17,096 nucleotides of DNA. It comes from Opitutia bacterium UBA3151. Its GTDB lineage: Bacteria; Verrucomicrobiota; Verrucomicrobiia; Opitutales; Seribacteraceae. Positions 7,482 through 16,028 of the stretch are shown in pieces (the first letter of the stretch is position 1; each line of letters starts with the position of its first letter). The stretch spans positions 1-17,096 of the forward strand of contig DEYT01000115.1 of NCBI GenBank assembly GCA_002364975.1, in the 5' to 3' direction. The position numbers were made by a program, and so were the translations under genes. The notes beneath the pieces were generated by a model that was not told the origin of the DNA, made no database searches, and was given only the letters and a program-made list of their open reading frames with translations.

Positions 7482-8747
7482 TCAAAGTAAGTATATTTGA
7501 GTATAAGGAGTGAGCCTTTTCTTCAAATCGAAAACGATCTGATTAAAAATGTTTCCACGCTCAAGATAGTCTTTAAACATATCAAAACTTGCAAAACCAG
7601 GACTGAAAACAATGTGTGATCCTCTTTTTGCGAATTGAAAGGCATTGTTTACCGCTTCAGGTAGACTTTTGCAGAAAGTGTAGGAAATAGACCTACTTTC
7701 AAGGACACAGGAAAGTTTTCCAGCACTTTCTCCGATTAGGAAAGCATGGCTCACATATTTTCTTAATTCTCGAGAAAATTCTTTCAGGCATTCACCTTTT
7801 TCCCTACCCCCACCGATCCAAATTATTTTCTTCTTAAAATTTCTGCATGCTGCAAGAGATGCCGCTAAGTTTGTAGCTTTAGAATCGTTCCAAAATGAAA
7901 CCTCGTTCACTTTATCCACGAATGAAAAGCGAGACGGTTCCGCCTTGTAAGTTTGAATAATTGAAGAAAATACCTCTCTATTGATCCCTGATTTTTGTGC
8001 AAAAGCAAAAGCAAGAGCAATATTTTCTTGTTGTGGGAAAGTTCCTAAATAATGGTTCTTTTCCAATTCAAAATTTTGAAAATGATCAGCTTTGATTACT
8101 CTTGGCTTCTGTTTTAGTAGGATTTTATTTTCTTTCGCAAATTTAGAAACTGAGGAACCACAAATAAAATTTCCTTCGGAATCTAATTGTTTCAGTAAAT
8201 TTGCTTTTGCTAAAAAATATTCTGATAAATTCGGGTGATGATCCAAATGATCAGGAGAAAAATTAGTCCAAATAATTGAATTTGGGCGCAATAAGTTTGT
8301 TTTTTGTGCCTGAAAGGAACTGACTTCTAGAAAGATGGCAATGCTTGGATCAAGTCCTTCACTCACAAGCTTGCTCAAGGGAGTACCTATATTACCAGCA
8401 CAAAGAGAAGATCGACCAAGCTTATTCCAGAGGTGGTTCAAAAGTGTTACCAAGGTAGTCTTTCCATTGGTACCCGTAATCGCAACGATTGGATTTTCAC
8501 AAAATATAGATGCAAAATCCATTTCCCCATAAATGAACAACTTTTTATCTTCTGCAATTTTTATCCAATTATGATCCAAAGTAAAACCAGGACTTGTGAT
8601 TACGATGGATGATTTTTCAGCATCTTTTTCATTAAAATCTTTTCCATCCCTATCGTAAAAATTGTACTCCCAATTTAATTTCTTTAGTAACTTAGCTACC
8701 GCAAGGCCACTTATTCCTGAACCAAAAATTGCTACAGGTAGATCCAT
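7482..8747 (-). CDS. murD: UDP-N-acetylmuramoyl-L-alanine--D-glutamate ligase MurD
   Basis: This cytoplasmic Mur ligase adds D-glutamate to UDP-MurNAc-L-Ala. From the chosen start it has 421 residues, with an N-terminal Rossmann-like IFGSGISGLAVAKLL, the P-loop TGTNGKTT at 91-98, EVSSFQ at 141-146, SPDHLDHH at 164-171, NDSKATN at 287-293, GGGREKG at 312-318 and SPGFASFD at 382-389. I prefer the ATG at 8747, which starts directly at the fold and has a GGA 7 nt upstream; an in-frame ATG at 8780, only 2 nt after the mraY stop, would add MLLLPAYLEKK. The protein is more divergent than its neighbours: the usual HNxxN is replaced by PQQEN (238-242), and the PHR motif reads PSR. The gene is also notably AT-rich. 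Context and motifs still make the assignment secure. Confidence 0.95.
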   Translation of the reverse strand: MDLPVAIFGSGISGLAVAKLLKKLNWEYNFYDRDGKDFNEKDAEKSSIVITSPGFTLDHNWIKIAEDKKLFIYGEMDFASIFCENPIVAITGTNGKTTLVTLLNHLWNKLGRSSLCAGNIGTPLSKLVSEGLDPSIAIFLEVSSFQAQKTNLLRPNSIIWTNFSPDHLDHHPNLSEYFLAKANLLKQLDSEGNFICGSSVSKFAKENKILLKQKPRVIKADHFQNFELEKNHYLGTFPQQENIALAFAFAQKSGINREVFSSIIQTYKAEPSRFSFVDKVNEVSFWNDSKATNLAASLAACRNFKKKIIWIGGGREKGECLKEFSRELRKYVSHAFLIGESAGKLSCVLESRSISYTFCKSLPEAVNNAFQFAKRGSHIVFSPGFASFDMFKDYLERGNIFNQIVFDLKKRLTPYTQIYLL

Positions 8748-8781
8748 TTTTTTTTCCAAATATGCAGGAAGCAGAAGCATT

Positions 8782-9918
8782 TTAACGAAGTTTTAAAGTT
8801 GCCAGTCCAACAAGTGCGAAGAGAAGTGAAAGGATCCAAAATCGAATTACTACTTTTGTTTCCTTCCAACCTTTAAGTTCAAAATGATGATGAATCGGTG
8901 ACATTAAAAAAATGCGTTTCCCACGACTTTTAAATGAAGCAACCTGAAGAATTACCGACCCTGCTTCCATCACAAAAATTCCACCAACTATAATTAAAGT
9001 AAGTGGCTGATGCACCATCAATGCAATCGCACCAACAAGGCCACCAATCGCAAGTGAACCTGTATCTCCCATAAACATTTCAGCAGGATGAGCATTATAC
9101 CAGAGAAAAGATAAACTTCCTCCCAAGAGAGCAGCACACAAAATCGTCAACTCTCCAGAACCAGGAATCCAGCTGATTTTCAAGTACTCGGAAATGATAT
9201 AGTTTCCCGAAGCATAGGCCATAATCCCGTAGGTTAATGCAACTGTAACCGTGCAACCAATTGCGAGGCCATCCAATCCATCCGTCAAATTGATGGCGTT
9301 ACTGGAACCGGTAAGAGTAATGAGGAAAAAAAGGAAAACTAACAAAATCGGCATCCCAATATAAATGGGATCCTTAAAGAAAGGGACCCATAGCTCTCTC
9401 ATCTTGTCCGCACTTCCAATCGCCCCTTCATTTAAACCAGTCAACACTTCCGAGAGCGGTCCCAATATCATAAACAACAATACCCCAGTGCTTAGCAACT
9501 GACCCAACAACTTATATCTTCCTGATAATCCTTTACTGTTCTTTTTAGAAATTTTCAGGTAATCATCTGTAAAACCAACGATGGTAAGCAGGCTGTAGGT
9601 AACGAGAGCGGCAACTACATAAATATTTGGCTCGGCACAAAGTATAGTTGAAACCACTACCGAAAAAAAGATCAAGAGTCCACCCATGGTAGGGGTTTTT
9701 TCCTTTGCTTTATGTAATTCTGCTAGATCCCCAACCTCATCCTTATCCCGAAAAGCTTGTCTGGCTCCAAAATCTTGCAGAAAACGAATTAATCGCGGCC
9801 CAATAAAAAAACCAATTAACATGGCTGTAATCCCTGCAATTATTGCACGGACCGAAATAAATTGAAAAAGCCTTAAAGGACCAAAAGTTTCCTCATAAAA
9901 CTGTAGGTAGCTTAGCAT
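8782..9918 (-). CDS. mraY: Phospho-MurNAc-pentapeptide translocase MraY
   Basis: This polytopic membrane enzyme transfers phospho-MurNAc-pentapeptide from UDP to undecaprenyl phosphate, making lipid I. The 378-residue protein has about ten membrane segments and all family landmarks: KTPTMGG at 74-80, the Asp pair in GFTDDY (Asp118-Asp119), NLTDGLDGLAIG at 210-221, NAHPAEMFMGDTGSLAIGG from 275 with Asp285, and PIHHHFELKGW at 341-351. The ATG at 9918 lies inside the end of murF: the start codon and the murF TAA overlap by 7 nt (ATGCTAA), so translation is probably coupled. The stop sits 34 nt before the preferred murD start. Confidence 0.98.
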   Translation of the reverse strand: MLSYLQFYEETFGPLRLFQFISVRAIIAGITAMLIGFFIGPRLIRFLQDFGARQAFRDKDEVGDLAELHKAKEKTPTMGGLLIFFSVVVSTILCAEPNIYVVAALVTYSLLTIVGFTDDYLKISKKNSKGLSGRYKLLGQLLSTGVLLFMILGPLSEVLTGLNEGAIGSADKMRELWVPFFKDPIYIGMPILLVFLFFLITLTGSSNAINLTDGLDGLAIGCTVTVALTYGIMAYASGNYIISEYLKISWIPGSGELTILCAALLGGSLSFLWYNAHPAEMFMGDTGSLAIGGLVGAIALMVHQPLTLIIVGGIFVMEAGSVILQVASFKSRGKRIFLMSPIHHHFELKGWKETKVVIRFWILSLLFALVGLATLKLR

Positions 9919-11333
9919 TCCACCAGATTTCCATCTACCACTTGACTTACAGCCCAGGATGGAAGCAGGTTTTCAAGACGATTACTACGACTGCCTTTCA
10001 AGAGAACTGAACCTTGAAAATCCTCAACCAGAGACATGGCTGCTTCCATGTTATTCAAAAGAACAAGTTGTTCTTCGTCCGCACCGCTTTTCAGTAATCC
10101 TTTTGCAAACCAAGCAGCCTTTTCACCAATCATTATAAACAGGTCATTGGATTCTACTCTTATGGACGAACCAACCTCTTGGTGAAGCTCTTCTTGCTTG
10201 TCACCAAGTTCTTCCATTCCTCCTAATATATAAAGCTTAGGCGTACCTTTGAACTTTTTAAAAAAGAAATTCAAAGTGTCCCGCATCGAAGATGGATTGG
10301 CATTATAACAGTCAACAAAGTAGGTTCGCCCTCGACCTTGAAAGCGGATTGCTCTCAAGGTCGATGGGCGATATTGGGGTAGGCGTTCAGAAATTAACTC
10401 CGGGGAAATTCCAAGCTCAGAGGCAGCAAGTACGGCTAAGACCAAGTTTTTTTGCATGCCTTTTGATAACTCCGGTATTTCCAATGAAAGAACTGGGGAC
10501 TCGTGCCGCCAAAGCCTTAGCATCCACGAGTCCCCTATTTTGTTTGTTTCAGTCCAAATTTCATAATGAGCCCGGCTTTCTGATAAGCTTTTTTCCTCGG
10601 GAGCTCCTTCAAAAACTACAACATGGGGATGATTTTCATCTTTCCATTTTTCAAAATTCTCATAGACCAAGCAATCAGCATGAAAAAGTGCCTTGGTTCC
10701 CTTTGCGGAAAATTCAAATAACTTTGCTTTTTCAGATGCTACCGTTGCTAAATTCTTCAAACCTTCAAAGTGGGACTCACCTATCATCGTCACCAAAACC
10801 AGTGTGGGTGAAATCAACCTTGAAAGTGTTTTCATTTCATCCATCTGATTAATGCCAACTTCAATTACAGAGAAGTTATGTTTTCCGTTCTCCATTTCCA
10901 ATAATGTTAATGGAACTCCCAAGTAATTATTTAAATTTCTTGCTGTCTTGTGAGAAGTGTCACCTAGTAATAAACTAAGAAATTCTTTAGTCGAAGTTTT
11001 ACCACAGCTTCCTGTAATGCCTACCACAGGAATAGTAAATTCTTTTCTATAGTTAGCTGCAATAGACTGAAACGCCCTGAGGGTGTCATCCACAACCAGT
11101 TGAGGTAGTTCGATATTAAGTTTGAGATTACTCACCAGAGCAGCACTTGCTCCACTTTCAATTGCTTGTTCCAAAAAGTCGTGACCATCTCTTTCCGCTT
11201 TTAATGCCACGAATATCTTACCGCTTTGCATTTTCCTGGCATCAATACAAAAGCCTGTAATATTCGGTGGCACTTTTCCATGCCATTTCCCCCCGGACCA
11301 TTCAGCAAGTCTCTCTGGATCAAAAATTAACAT
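9912..11333 (-). CDS. murF: UDP-MurNAc-tripeptide--D-Ala-D-Ala ligase MurF
   Basis: This cytoplasmic ligase adds the D-Ala-D-Ala made by Ddl to UDP-MurNAc-tripeptide, completing the pentapeptide. The 473-residue protein shows the N-terminal uridine-binding region with DARKMQSGKIFVAL (31-44), the P-loop GSCGKTSTKE at 108-117, NNYLGVPLTLL at 135-145, IEVGINQMDEM at 157-167, IGESHFEGL at 184-192, DCYNANPSSM at 341-350 and KGSRSNRLE at 446-454. The QMDEM segment differs from the usual HPGE-type motif, and the HNxxN motif of the central domain reads GMQKN (292-296). The ATG directly follows the murE TAA with no gap, and the end overlaps mraY by 7 nt. Confidence 0.96.
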   Translation of the reverse strand: MLIFDPERLAEWSGGKWHGKVPPNITGFCIDARKMQSGKIFVALKAERDGHDFLEQAIESGASAALVSNLKLNIELPQLVVDDTLRAFQSIAANYRKEFTIPVVGITGSCGKTSTKEFLSLLLGDTSHKTARNLNNYLGVPLTLLEMENGKHNFSVIEVGINQMDEMKTLSRLISPTLVLVTMIGESHFEGLKNLATVASEKAKLFEFSAKGTKALFHADCLVYENFEKWKDENHPHVVVFEGAPEEKSLSESRAHYEIWTETNKIGDSWMLRLWRHESPVLSLEIPELSKGMQKNLVLAVLAASELGISPELISERLPQYRPSTLRAIRFQGRGRTYFVDCYNANPSSMRDTLNFFFKKFKGTPKLYILGGMEELGDKQEELHQEVGSSIRVESNDLFIMIGEKAAWFAKGLLKSGADEEQLVLLNNMEAAMSLVEDFQGSVLLKGSRSNRLENLLPSWAVSQVVDGNLVEC

Positions 11334-12872
11334 TTATTGAACCAAAGCTTTAATATTAATTAATTCACGAACTACTTCCCTATCATCAAATGGAATTGCG
11401 GTGTATTGTACTTCCTGAAAGCATTCATGACCCTTACCAGCAATTAGTACACAGTCACCAGACTCGGCTTGATCAAGAGCCAAGCTGATAGCCCTGCGTC
11501 GATCTCCCACAAATGAAATCCTCGATCCGCGTGTTTGGCCTTTCTTCATATCCTTAAAAATGTCATCCAAGGGCTCAGTTCTTGGGTTATCCGCTGTTGC
11601 CCAAACTCGATCTGCCCCGGCACACGCCACCTTCGTCATTTCTAATCTTTTTCCCTTATCTCGATCTCCACCGCAGCCGAAAACAAGGTGAACTTTACCT
11701 TCTGTACATTCCCTCAACATACTCAATGCATTCCTCAAAGCGTCTGGGGTGTGAGCATAATCAACTACTACACTATAATCTTGGCCTTTATCAACTGACT
11801 CCATCCTACCATCTACACCTTCGAATGCAGCGATTTTACGTATTGAATCCGGAATAGACCTGCCCATTGAATGAAGGATAGCAACTGATGCTAATAAATT
11901 CATTACATTATACCGACCCAATAGTGGACTTTTTATAACCATTGAACCTGCTGGTGAGTCTAAAACAAATTCGGCACCAGTAGACTCTAAATTTATATTC
12001 TTTGCACGAAACAGATTTGATTCTTTAAGACCAAAGGAGAGAATTCTTACTTGAGGAGGTAATTCTTCGATTAAACGTTTTCCGTAGGGACAATCCCCAT
12101 TGATAATCGCAATCTTTGGAAGCTTTCCATTCTCACCATTAAAAATCTTTCTCTTTTCTACAAAGTAAGATTCCATATTCTTATGATAATCCAAATGATC
12201 CCTTGTTAGGTTTAGAAATACTGCAATTTCTATTTGCATCCCAGCTACTCTGGACTGATGAATCCCATGCGAACTTACTTCCATTACCGCTTCTGAGCAC
12301 CCACCTGCAAGCATACTTCTCAACATTGGATAAAGATCTGCTGCTTCTGGTGTAGTCCTAAAAGAAGGAAGCTCACGATCACCTAAATGATATCGAACCG
12401 TACCAATTAATCCAACAGGACGACCTGGTTCCTCAAGTAAGTGACGGGTCAAGGTTGAGACTGTGGTTTTCCCGTTCGTGCCCGTAATGCCAACAATATT
12501 TATACTTTCATCAGGGCTTCCATGATACCTCTTGGCCATCTTAGCCAATGCTCTTCTGGAATCTTTCACTTGAATCTTTGCTACCCCTGGATTTTCTTCT
12601 AAATTTATATTCTCTCCTATCAACGCTTTAGCACCGCGCTCCACTGCGTCCTCAATATATTCTTCCCCGTTGGTTCTTAAGCCCCGAATCGCAAAGAATG
12701 CAGAACCTGGAGTTACTCTTCTACTATCTGTCACCAAAGATGTCACCTGTACATCCGACAAATTTCGTTCCTCAACTTTTTCTCCTTCTGCTAATCCATT
12801 TAGGTTAACTTTATCCGAAAACCTTTGGTGCATTTCTTTCAAGGATCTTATGTTCTGTTTTTTTGTATTCAT
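11334..12872 (-). CDS. murE: UDP-MurNAc-L-Ala-D-Glu--meso-diaminopimelate ligase MurE
   Basis: This cytoplasmic ligase adds the third stem amino acid. The 512-residue protein has SLVTDSRRVTPGSAFFAIRG at 45-64 (uridine-binding domain), the P-loop GTNGKTT at 131-137, TTPEA at 173-177, EVSSHG at 198-203, TRDHLDYH at 223-230, GRYNVMN at 319-325, DYAHTPDAL at 371-379, DNPRTE at 428-433 and GKGHE at 479-483. DNPR is the signature of meso-diaminopimelate rather than lysine addition, so the peptidoglycan is predicted to be the direct mDAP type. The N-terminus is about 20 residues longer than usual and the ATG at 12872 has no recognisable Shine-Dalgarno sequence; Met14 (ATG at 12833) is a possible alternative. 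It follows ftsI by 10 nt. Confidence 0.97.
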   Translation of the reverse strand: MNTKKQNIRSLKEMHQRFSDKVNLNGLAEGEKVEERNLSDVQVTSLVTDSRRVTPGSAFFAIRGLRTNGEEYIEDAVERGAKALIGENINLEENPGVAKIQVKDSRRALAKMAKRYHGSPDESINIVGITGTNGKTTVSTLTRHLLEEPGRPVGLIGTVRYHLGDRELPSFRTTPEAADLYPMLRSMLAGGCSEAVMEVSSHGIHQSRVAGMQIEIAVFLNLTRDHLDYHKNMESYFVEKRKIFNGENGKLPKIAIINGDCPYGKRLIEELPPQVRILSFGLKESNLFRAKNINLESTGAEFVLDSPAGSMVIKSPLLGRYNVMNLLASVAILHSMGRSIPDSIRKIAAFEGVDGRMESVDKGQDYSVVVDYAHTPDALRNALSMLRECTEGKVHLVFGCGGDRDKGKRLEMTKVACAGADRVWATADNPRTEPLDDIFKDMKKGQTRGSRISFVGDRRRAISLALDQAESGDCVLIAGKGHECFQEVQYTAIPFDDREVVRELINIKALVQ

Positions 12873-12882
12873 GACTGATTTA

Positions 12883-14697
12883 TTAAATTGCCCTGACTGG
12901 ATTCAAAGTTGAAGCAATTGATGGTTTATCCGTTGGCTTTGCTTTTTTTGTTTCTACGGGCTTTAAGCCAAGGTAACTTATAATCTGCTTACCGATATTC
13001 TGAAAAGATGGTCCAGCAACACTTCCGCCATATCCCAATCTACCATCTTTCATCTTTGGCTCATCCACCACAATGGTAATCATAATACTTGGATTTTCGG
13101 CAGGAAAATAACCAGCGAATGAAGCAACATGATGCCTATTTGAATATTTACCATCAATAATTTTTTGCGTAGTCCCCGTTTTTCCAGCTACTCGAAAACC
13201 TTCTATTATTGCTTGTTTTGCAGTACCCTCGATAGATACGACATCGACAAGCATGTTGGTTAAGTTTTTTGCCACATTAGCATCCAATACTCGCCTAACC
13301 GGTTGAGGTGCAAAAGAAACCACGGTCTTTCCTCCTTGATCAAAAACCCTACTGATGAATCTTGGTTTCATTAAAATTCCATCGTTAGCAACCGCAGACA
13401 TCGCAGCGTGAACCTGCATCGGGGTCACACTCACTGAATGTCCCATTGGCAATCTTGTTATGGTTAGACCATCCCATCGAGACGGATGATGAAGCGTACC
13501 CTGTCTTTCTCCACCCATTCCAAAATCGGTTCGTTGACCAAACCCAAAGAGCTTACAATATTCATATAGTCTGACAGCTCCTAGTTTTATCCCAAGCTGA
13601 GCCGCCCCACGATTACTGGATTTTTGGACAACTTTTTGAACACTAATTTTACCCAAAGGATGATGATCACTTGGTAACCTTAGCTTTCTACTCCCATTCT
13701 GATAACTTGAAATCGAACAATCGATAATGTTATTTCCATCTACAATTCCTTCATTTAGAGCAGCGCCTATCGGGACAATCTTAAAAGTTGATCCTGGCTC
13801 GTAAAGATCGGAAACCGCTCGATTTCTCTGATTTGACAAATCGTACTTATTAAAGTGATTCGGATCAAAATCTGGAACATTTCCAAGTGCTAAAATCGAC
13901 CCGCTTTTTGGGTCTCCGACAATAATACTCGCACTTAATGGCTTGTAGTCTTCAACAATTTTACGAAGTTCTAGCTCCACAATTTCTTGAATAATTCGAT
14001 CGATACTAAGCTCCACATTCAAACCTGCTTGCTCTTTTATCTCGAAGGATCGATATTGAGGCATTTCACGCCGTCTCCCGTCTTTTTCACTTTCTTTCCA
14101 TCCATCTTGTCCTTTTAAATAGTAATTCGCAAGTCGCTCTACTCCCATTGCAGCCACTCCTTCCTTGTTAACAAATCCCAGTAGATGACTTGCTAAATTT
14201 CGGTTCGGATAAATTCGAGAATGTTTAAAATTCCCATAAACTCCTTTAACTCTTAAAAATTGGATTTTTCGATAAGTTCCCTCATCTACCTCATCTTTTA
14301 ACTTAATCCACCTAACTTTAGAAATTAAATCATCCTTATTCCCACTTGTACGGATTTTTTTAGATGCAGAAAGTTTTAGTTTTTCCACTGATATACCTAA
14401 CAATTTCGCTAGTTCAGGGTATTTCCACTCATCATCTTCATCTACAGAATGTGGATCCATTCCTACGGTTACAACGGAACGCGTGCTTGCAAGAAGGTTT
14501 CCTTTCTTGTCCACAATATCTCCACGTCTTGCGTCCACGCTGATAAAATTCTTGCGGGCTCCCAGTGCAATTTCTGTATATTTATCAGATTTATAAACCT
14601 GCAAGTAATAGAGCCTTCCACCGAGAAAGAGAAAAGCAAAGACAACGGTAGCGAAAACTAAATAAAATCTCACAGGTGAAATAAAGATGCTCTTCAT
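12883..14697 (-). CDS. ftsI: Septal transpeptidase FtsI / PBP3 (class B penicillin-binding protein)
   Basis: This inner-membrane protein cross-links septal peptidoglycan as the partner of FtsW. From the chosen start it has 604 residues: one membrane segment at about 10-30, a pedestal domain beginning with ARRGDIVDKKGNLLA (56-70), and a transpeptidase domain with STFK at 303-306 (nucleophile Ser303), SSN at 360-362 and KTGT at 506-509. There is no PASTA domain; instead it ends in a Lys/Pro-rich tail from about 578. I chose the ATG at 14697, which lies 1 nt after the ftsL-like stop, gives a normal short cytoplasmic end and has AGGGA about 9 nt upstream. An in-frame start at 14793 would overlap the previous gene by 95 nt and add 32 residues unlike the family. 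Confidence 0.96.
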   Translation of the reverse strand: MKSIFISPVRFYLVFATVVFAFLFLGGRLYYLQVYKSDKYTEIALGARKNFISVDARRGDIVDKKGNLLASTRSVVTVGMDPHSVDEDDEWKYPELAKLLGISVEKLKLSASKKIRTSGNKDDLISKVRWIKLKDEVDEGTYRKIQFLRVKGVYGNFKHSRIYPNRNLASHLLGFVNKEGVAAMGVERLANYYLKGQDGWKESEKDGRRREMPQYRSFEIKEQAGLNVELSIDRIIQEIVELELRKIVEDYKPLSASIIVGDPKSGSILALGNVPDFDPNHFNKYDLSNQRNRAVSDLYEPGSTFKIVPIGAALNEGIVDGNNIIDCSISSYQNGSRKLRLPSDHHPLGKISVQKVVQKSSNRGAAQLGIKLGAVRLYEYCKLFGFGQRTDFGMGGERQGTLHHPSRWDGLTITRLPMGHSVSVTPMQVHAAMSAVANDGILMKPRFISRVFDQGGKTVVSFAPQPVRRVLDANVAKNLTNMLVDVVSIEGTAKQAIIEGFRVAGKTGTTQKIIDGKYSNRHHVASFAGYFPAENPSIMITIVVDEPKMKDGRLGYGGSVAGPSFQNIGKQIISYLGLKPVETKKAKPTDKPSIASTLNPVRAI

Positions 14698-14698
14698 C

Positions 14699-15052
14699 TT
14701 ACTGAGTCCCTGCAAACTCTCCCCTTGCTCGATGATTCTGACTTCGCTTTGCAACGGAAGATTTACCGAGTCTTCTTTCCATATCTGCCTCACTTACATG
14801 ATATGTTAGCTGTGCCTTGGGCATTTCCAGCCTGCCGTTGACCATAGAAGCGAGTGAAGATGGCCTCATTGCCCTCGAATATTGCGCCCGAAGCTCATGT
14901 ACTTCTCGAGCTACAATTTCCAGTTCGTCTTCTAATTCGACGCAATCTTTCGCGACTACTGATATCTCCATTCTCATCCAGACTAAACCAATAGATCCTG
15001 CACCAAAGACGGAAATTATTGATAAAACTATAATAATAATTCGGTTACTCAT
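14699..15052 (-). CDS. ftsL: FtsL-like bitopic division protein
   Basis: This is a small bitopic membrane protein in the exact dcw slot of ftsL, between rsmH and ftsI. The 117-residue product has a hydrophobic segment at about 4-26, then a charged helix at about 33-62 (VAKDCVELEDELEIVAREVHELRAQY) with heptad-like spacing, followed by a basic, probably disordered C-terminus. FtsL proteins pair with FtsB-like partners and FtsQ and regulate FtsWI. Their sequences are poorly conserved, so the call depends on size, topology, coiled coil and position rather than on recognisable residues. The start lies 4 nt after the rsmH stop and the stop lies 1 nt before the ftsI start. Confidence 0.75.
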   Translation of the reverse strand: MSNRIIIIVLSIISVFGAGSIGLVWMRMEISVVAKDCVELEDELEIVAREVHELRAQYSRAMRPSSLASMVNGRLEMPKAQLTYHVSEADMERRLGKSSVAKRSQNHRARGEFAGTQ

Positions 15053-15056
15053 TTAC

Positions 15057-16028
15057 TCAAAGTTGCGGATTCCTCAGTTTTTTAATTACACGAAGACGAG
15101 CAGATCTACTCCTTGGGTTCGCAATAACCTCTTCCTTTGTGGGGAAAATCGCTTTGGACTTCAATAACTCGCCATATGATGTTCTCTCATCCAATAATCT
15201 TGAATCTCCCTTATGCTCTGGACGACCTGCCATTTTCCTCATGAAACGCTTGACAATTCTATCCTCCAAAGAATGAAAGGAGATCACTGCCAATACTCCC
15301 CCAGGTTTCAAACCCCTAAATGCCATAGGTAAAGTCAAGGCAAGGGATTCCAGCTCTCCATTGATCGCGATACGAATACCTTGAAAAGTTTTAGTAGCTG
15401 GATGAATTCGCTGACGCGACCTGTGTCCGCCCACTGCAGTAGCTACTAAGTCTGCCGCACTCATTGTTCGACCAAGAACTCCTGTTCCCCTCGCATCAAT
15501 AATAGCATTTACTACCTTACTCCACCTTCTTTCCTCACCATATTCTCTCACAGCACGAACCAGGCTTTCCCGGGATGCAGACTCTAAAAACTCAGCGGCA
15601 CTTTCGCCTGTTCTAGGATTCAGCCTCATGTCAATCGGTGCATCTAATCGAAATGAAAAACCTTTCTCCGGCTCCATCAATTGAAAAGAAGAAATACCCA
15701 AATCCATTAAAATACCATCAAACTCATCCTCCGAGGAAACCCCATCAAGATTCCTAAAAGAAGCATCTTCGAATCGAAATCGGTCGTGAAATTCCTCCTT
15801 AAATTTTATACTTCGAGTAGCCGCATCTGGGTCGCAATCCATTGCCAATAGAGAATTTTTCGAATTGGCATTAAGGATGGCTCTGCTATGCCCACCACCA
15901 CCAAAGGTCAAGTCGGCAAAATCACCACCTTTGGATGGCTCAAGGTAAGCCATACACTCATCCAGAAGGACAGGAACATGCCTCACAGCAGCGGGAGAAC
16001 AAACAAATTCAACTGCCCCACAATGCAT
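15057..16028 (-). CDS. rsmH: 16S rRNA (cytosine1402-N4)-methyltransferase RsmH (MraW)
   Basis: This cytoplasmic S-adenosylmethionine-dependent enzyme methylates the base N4 of C1402 in the 16S rRNA decoding centre. The 323-residue protein shows HVPVLLDE at 17-24, the SAM-binding DLTFGGGGHS at 39-48, DCDPDA at 64-69, MDLGISSFQL at 108-117, GFSFRLDAPIDMR from 123, HPATKTFQGIRIAIN at 209-223, ISFHSLEDRIVK at 249-260 and NPRSRSARLR at 304-313. I prefer the ATG at 16028; an in-frame GTG at 16040 would add four residues and lies in the G-rich ribosome binding region. The start is preceded by a hairpin that partly covers this region. The ftsL-like gene follows after 4 nt. Confidence 0.97.
   Translation of the reverse strand: MHCGAVEFVCSPAAVRHVPVLLDECMAYLEPSKGGDFADLTFGGGGHSRAILNANSKNSLLAMDCDPDAATRSIKFKEEFHDRFRFEDASFRNLDGVSSEDEFDGILMDLGISSFQLMEPEKGFSFRLDAPIDMRLNPRTGESAAEFLESASRESLVRAVREYGEERRWSKVVNAIIDARGTGVLGRTMSAADLVATAVGGHRSRQRIHPATKTFQGIRIAINGELESLALTLPMAFRGLKPGGVLAVISFHSLEDRIVKRFMRKMAGRPEHKGDSRLLDERTSYGELLKSKAIFPTKEEVIANPRSRSARLRVIKKLRNPQL

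Noticed and set aside
8745..8755. Run of nine A on the minus strand ending in the murD ATG, considered as a programmed slippage site.
   Set aside because: It lies before or at the preferred start, so slippage would not join two coding frames of interest; poly-A before a start codon is a common feature.
10292..10852. A 186-codon plus-strand frame opposite murF.
   Set aside because: It is antisense to a conserved Mur ligase gene, has no recognisable motif and no ribosome binding site.
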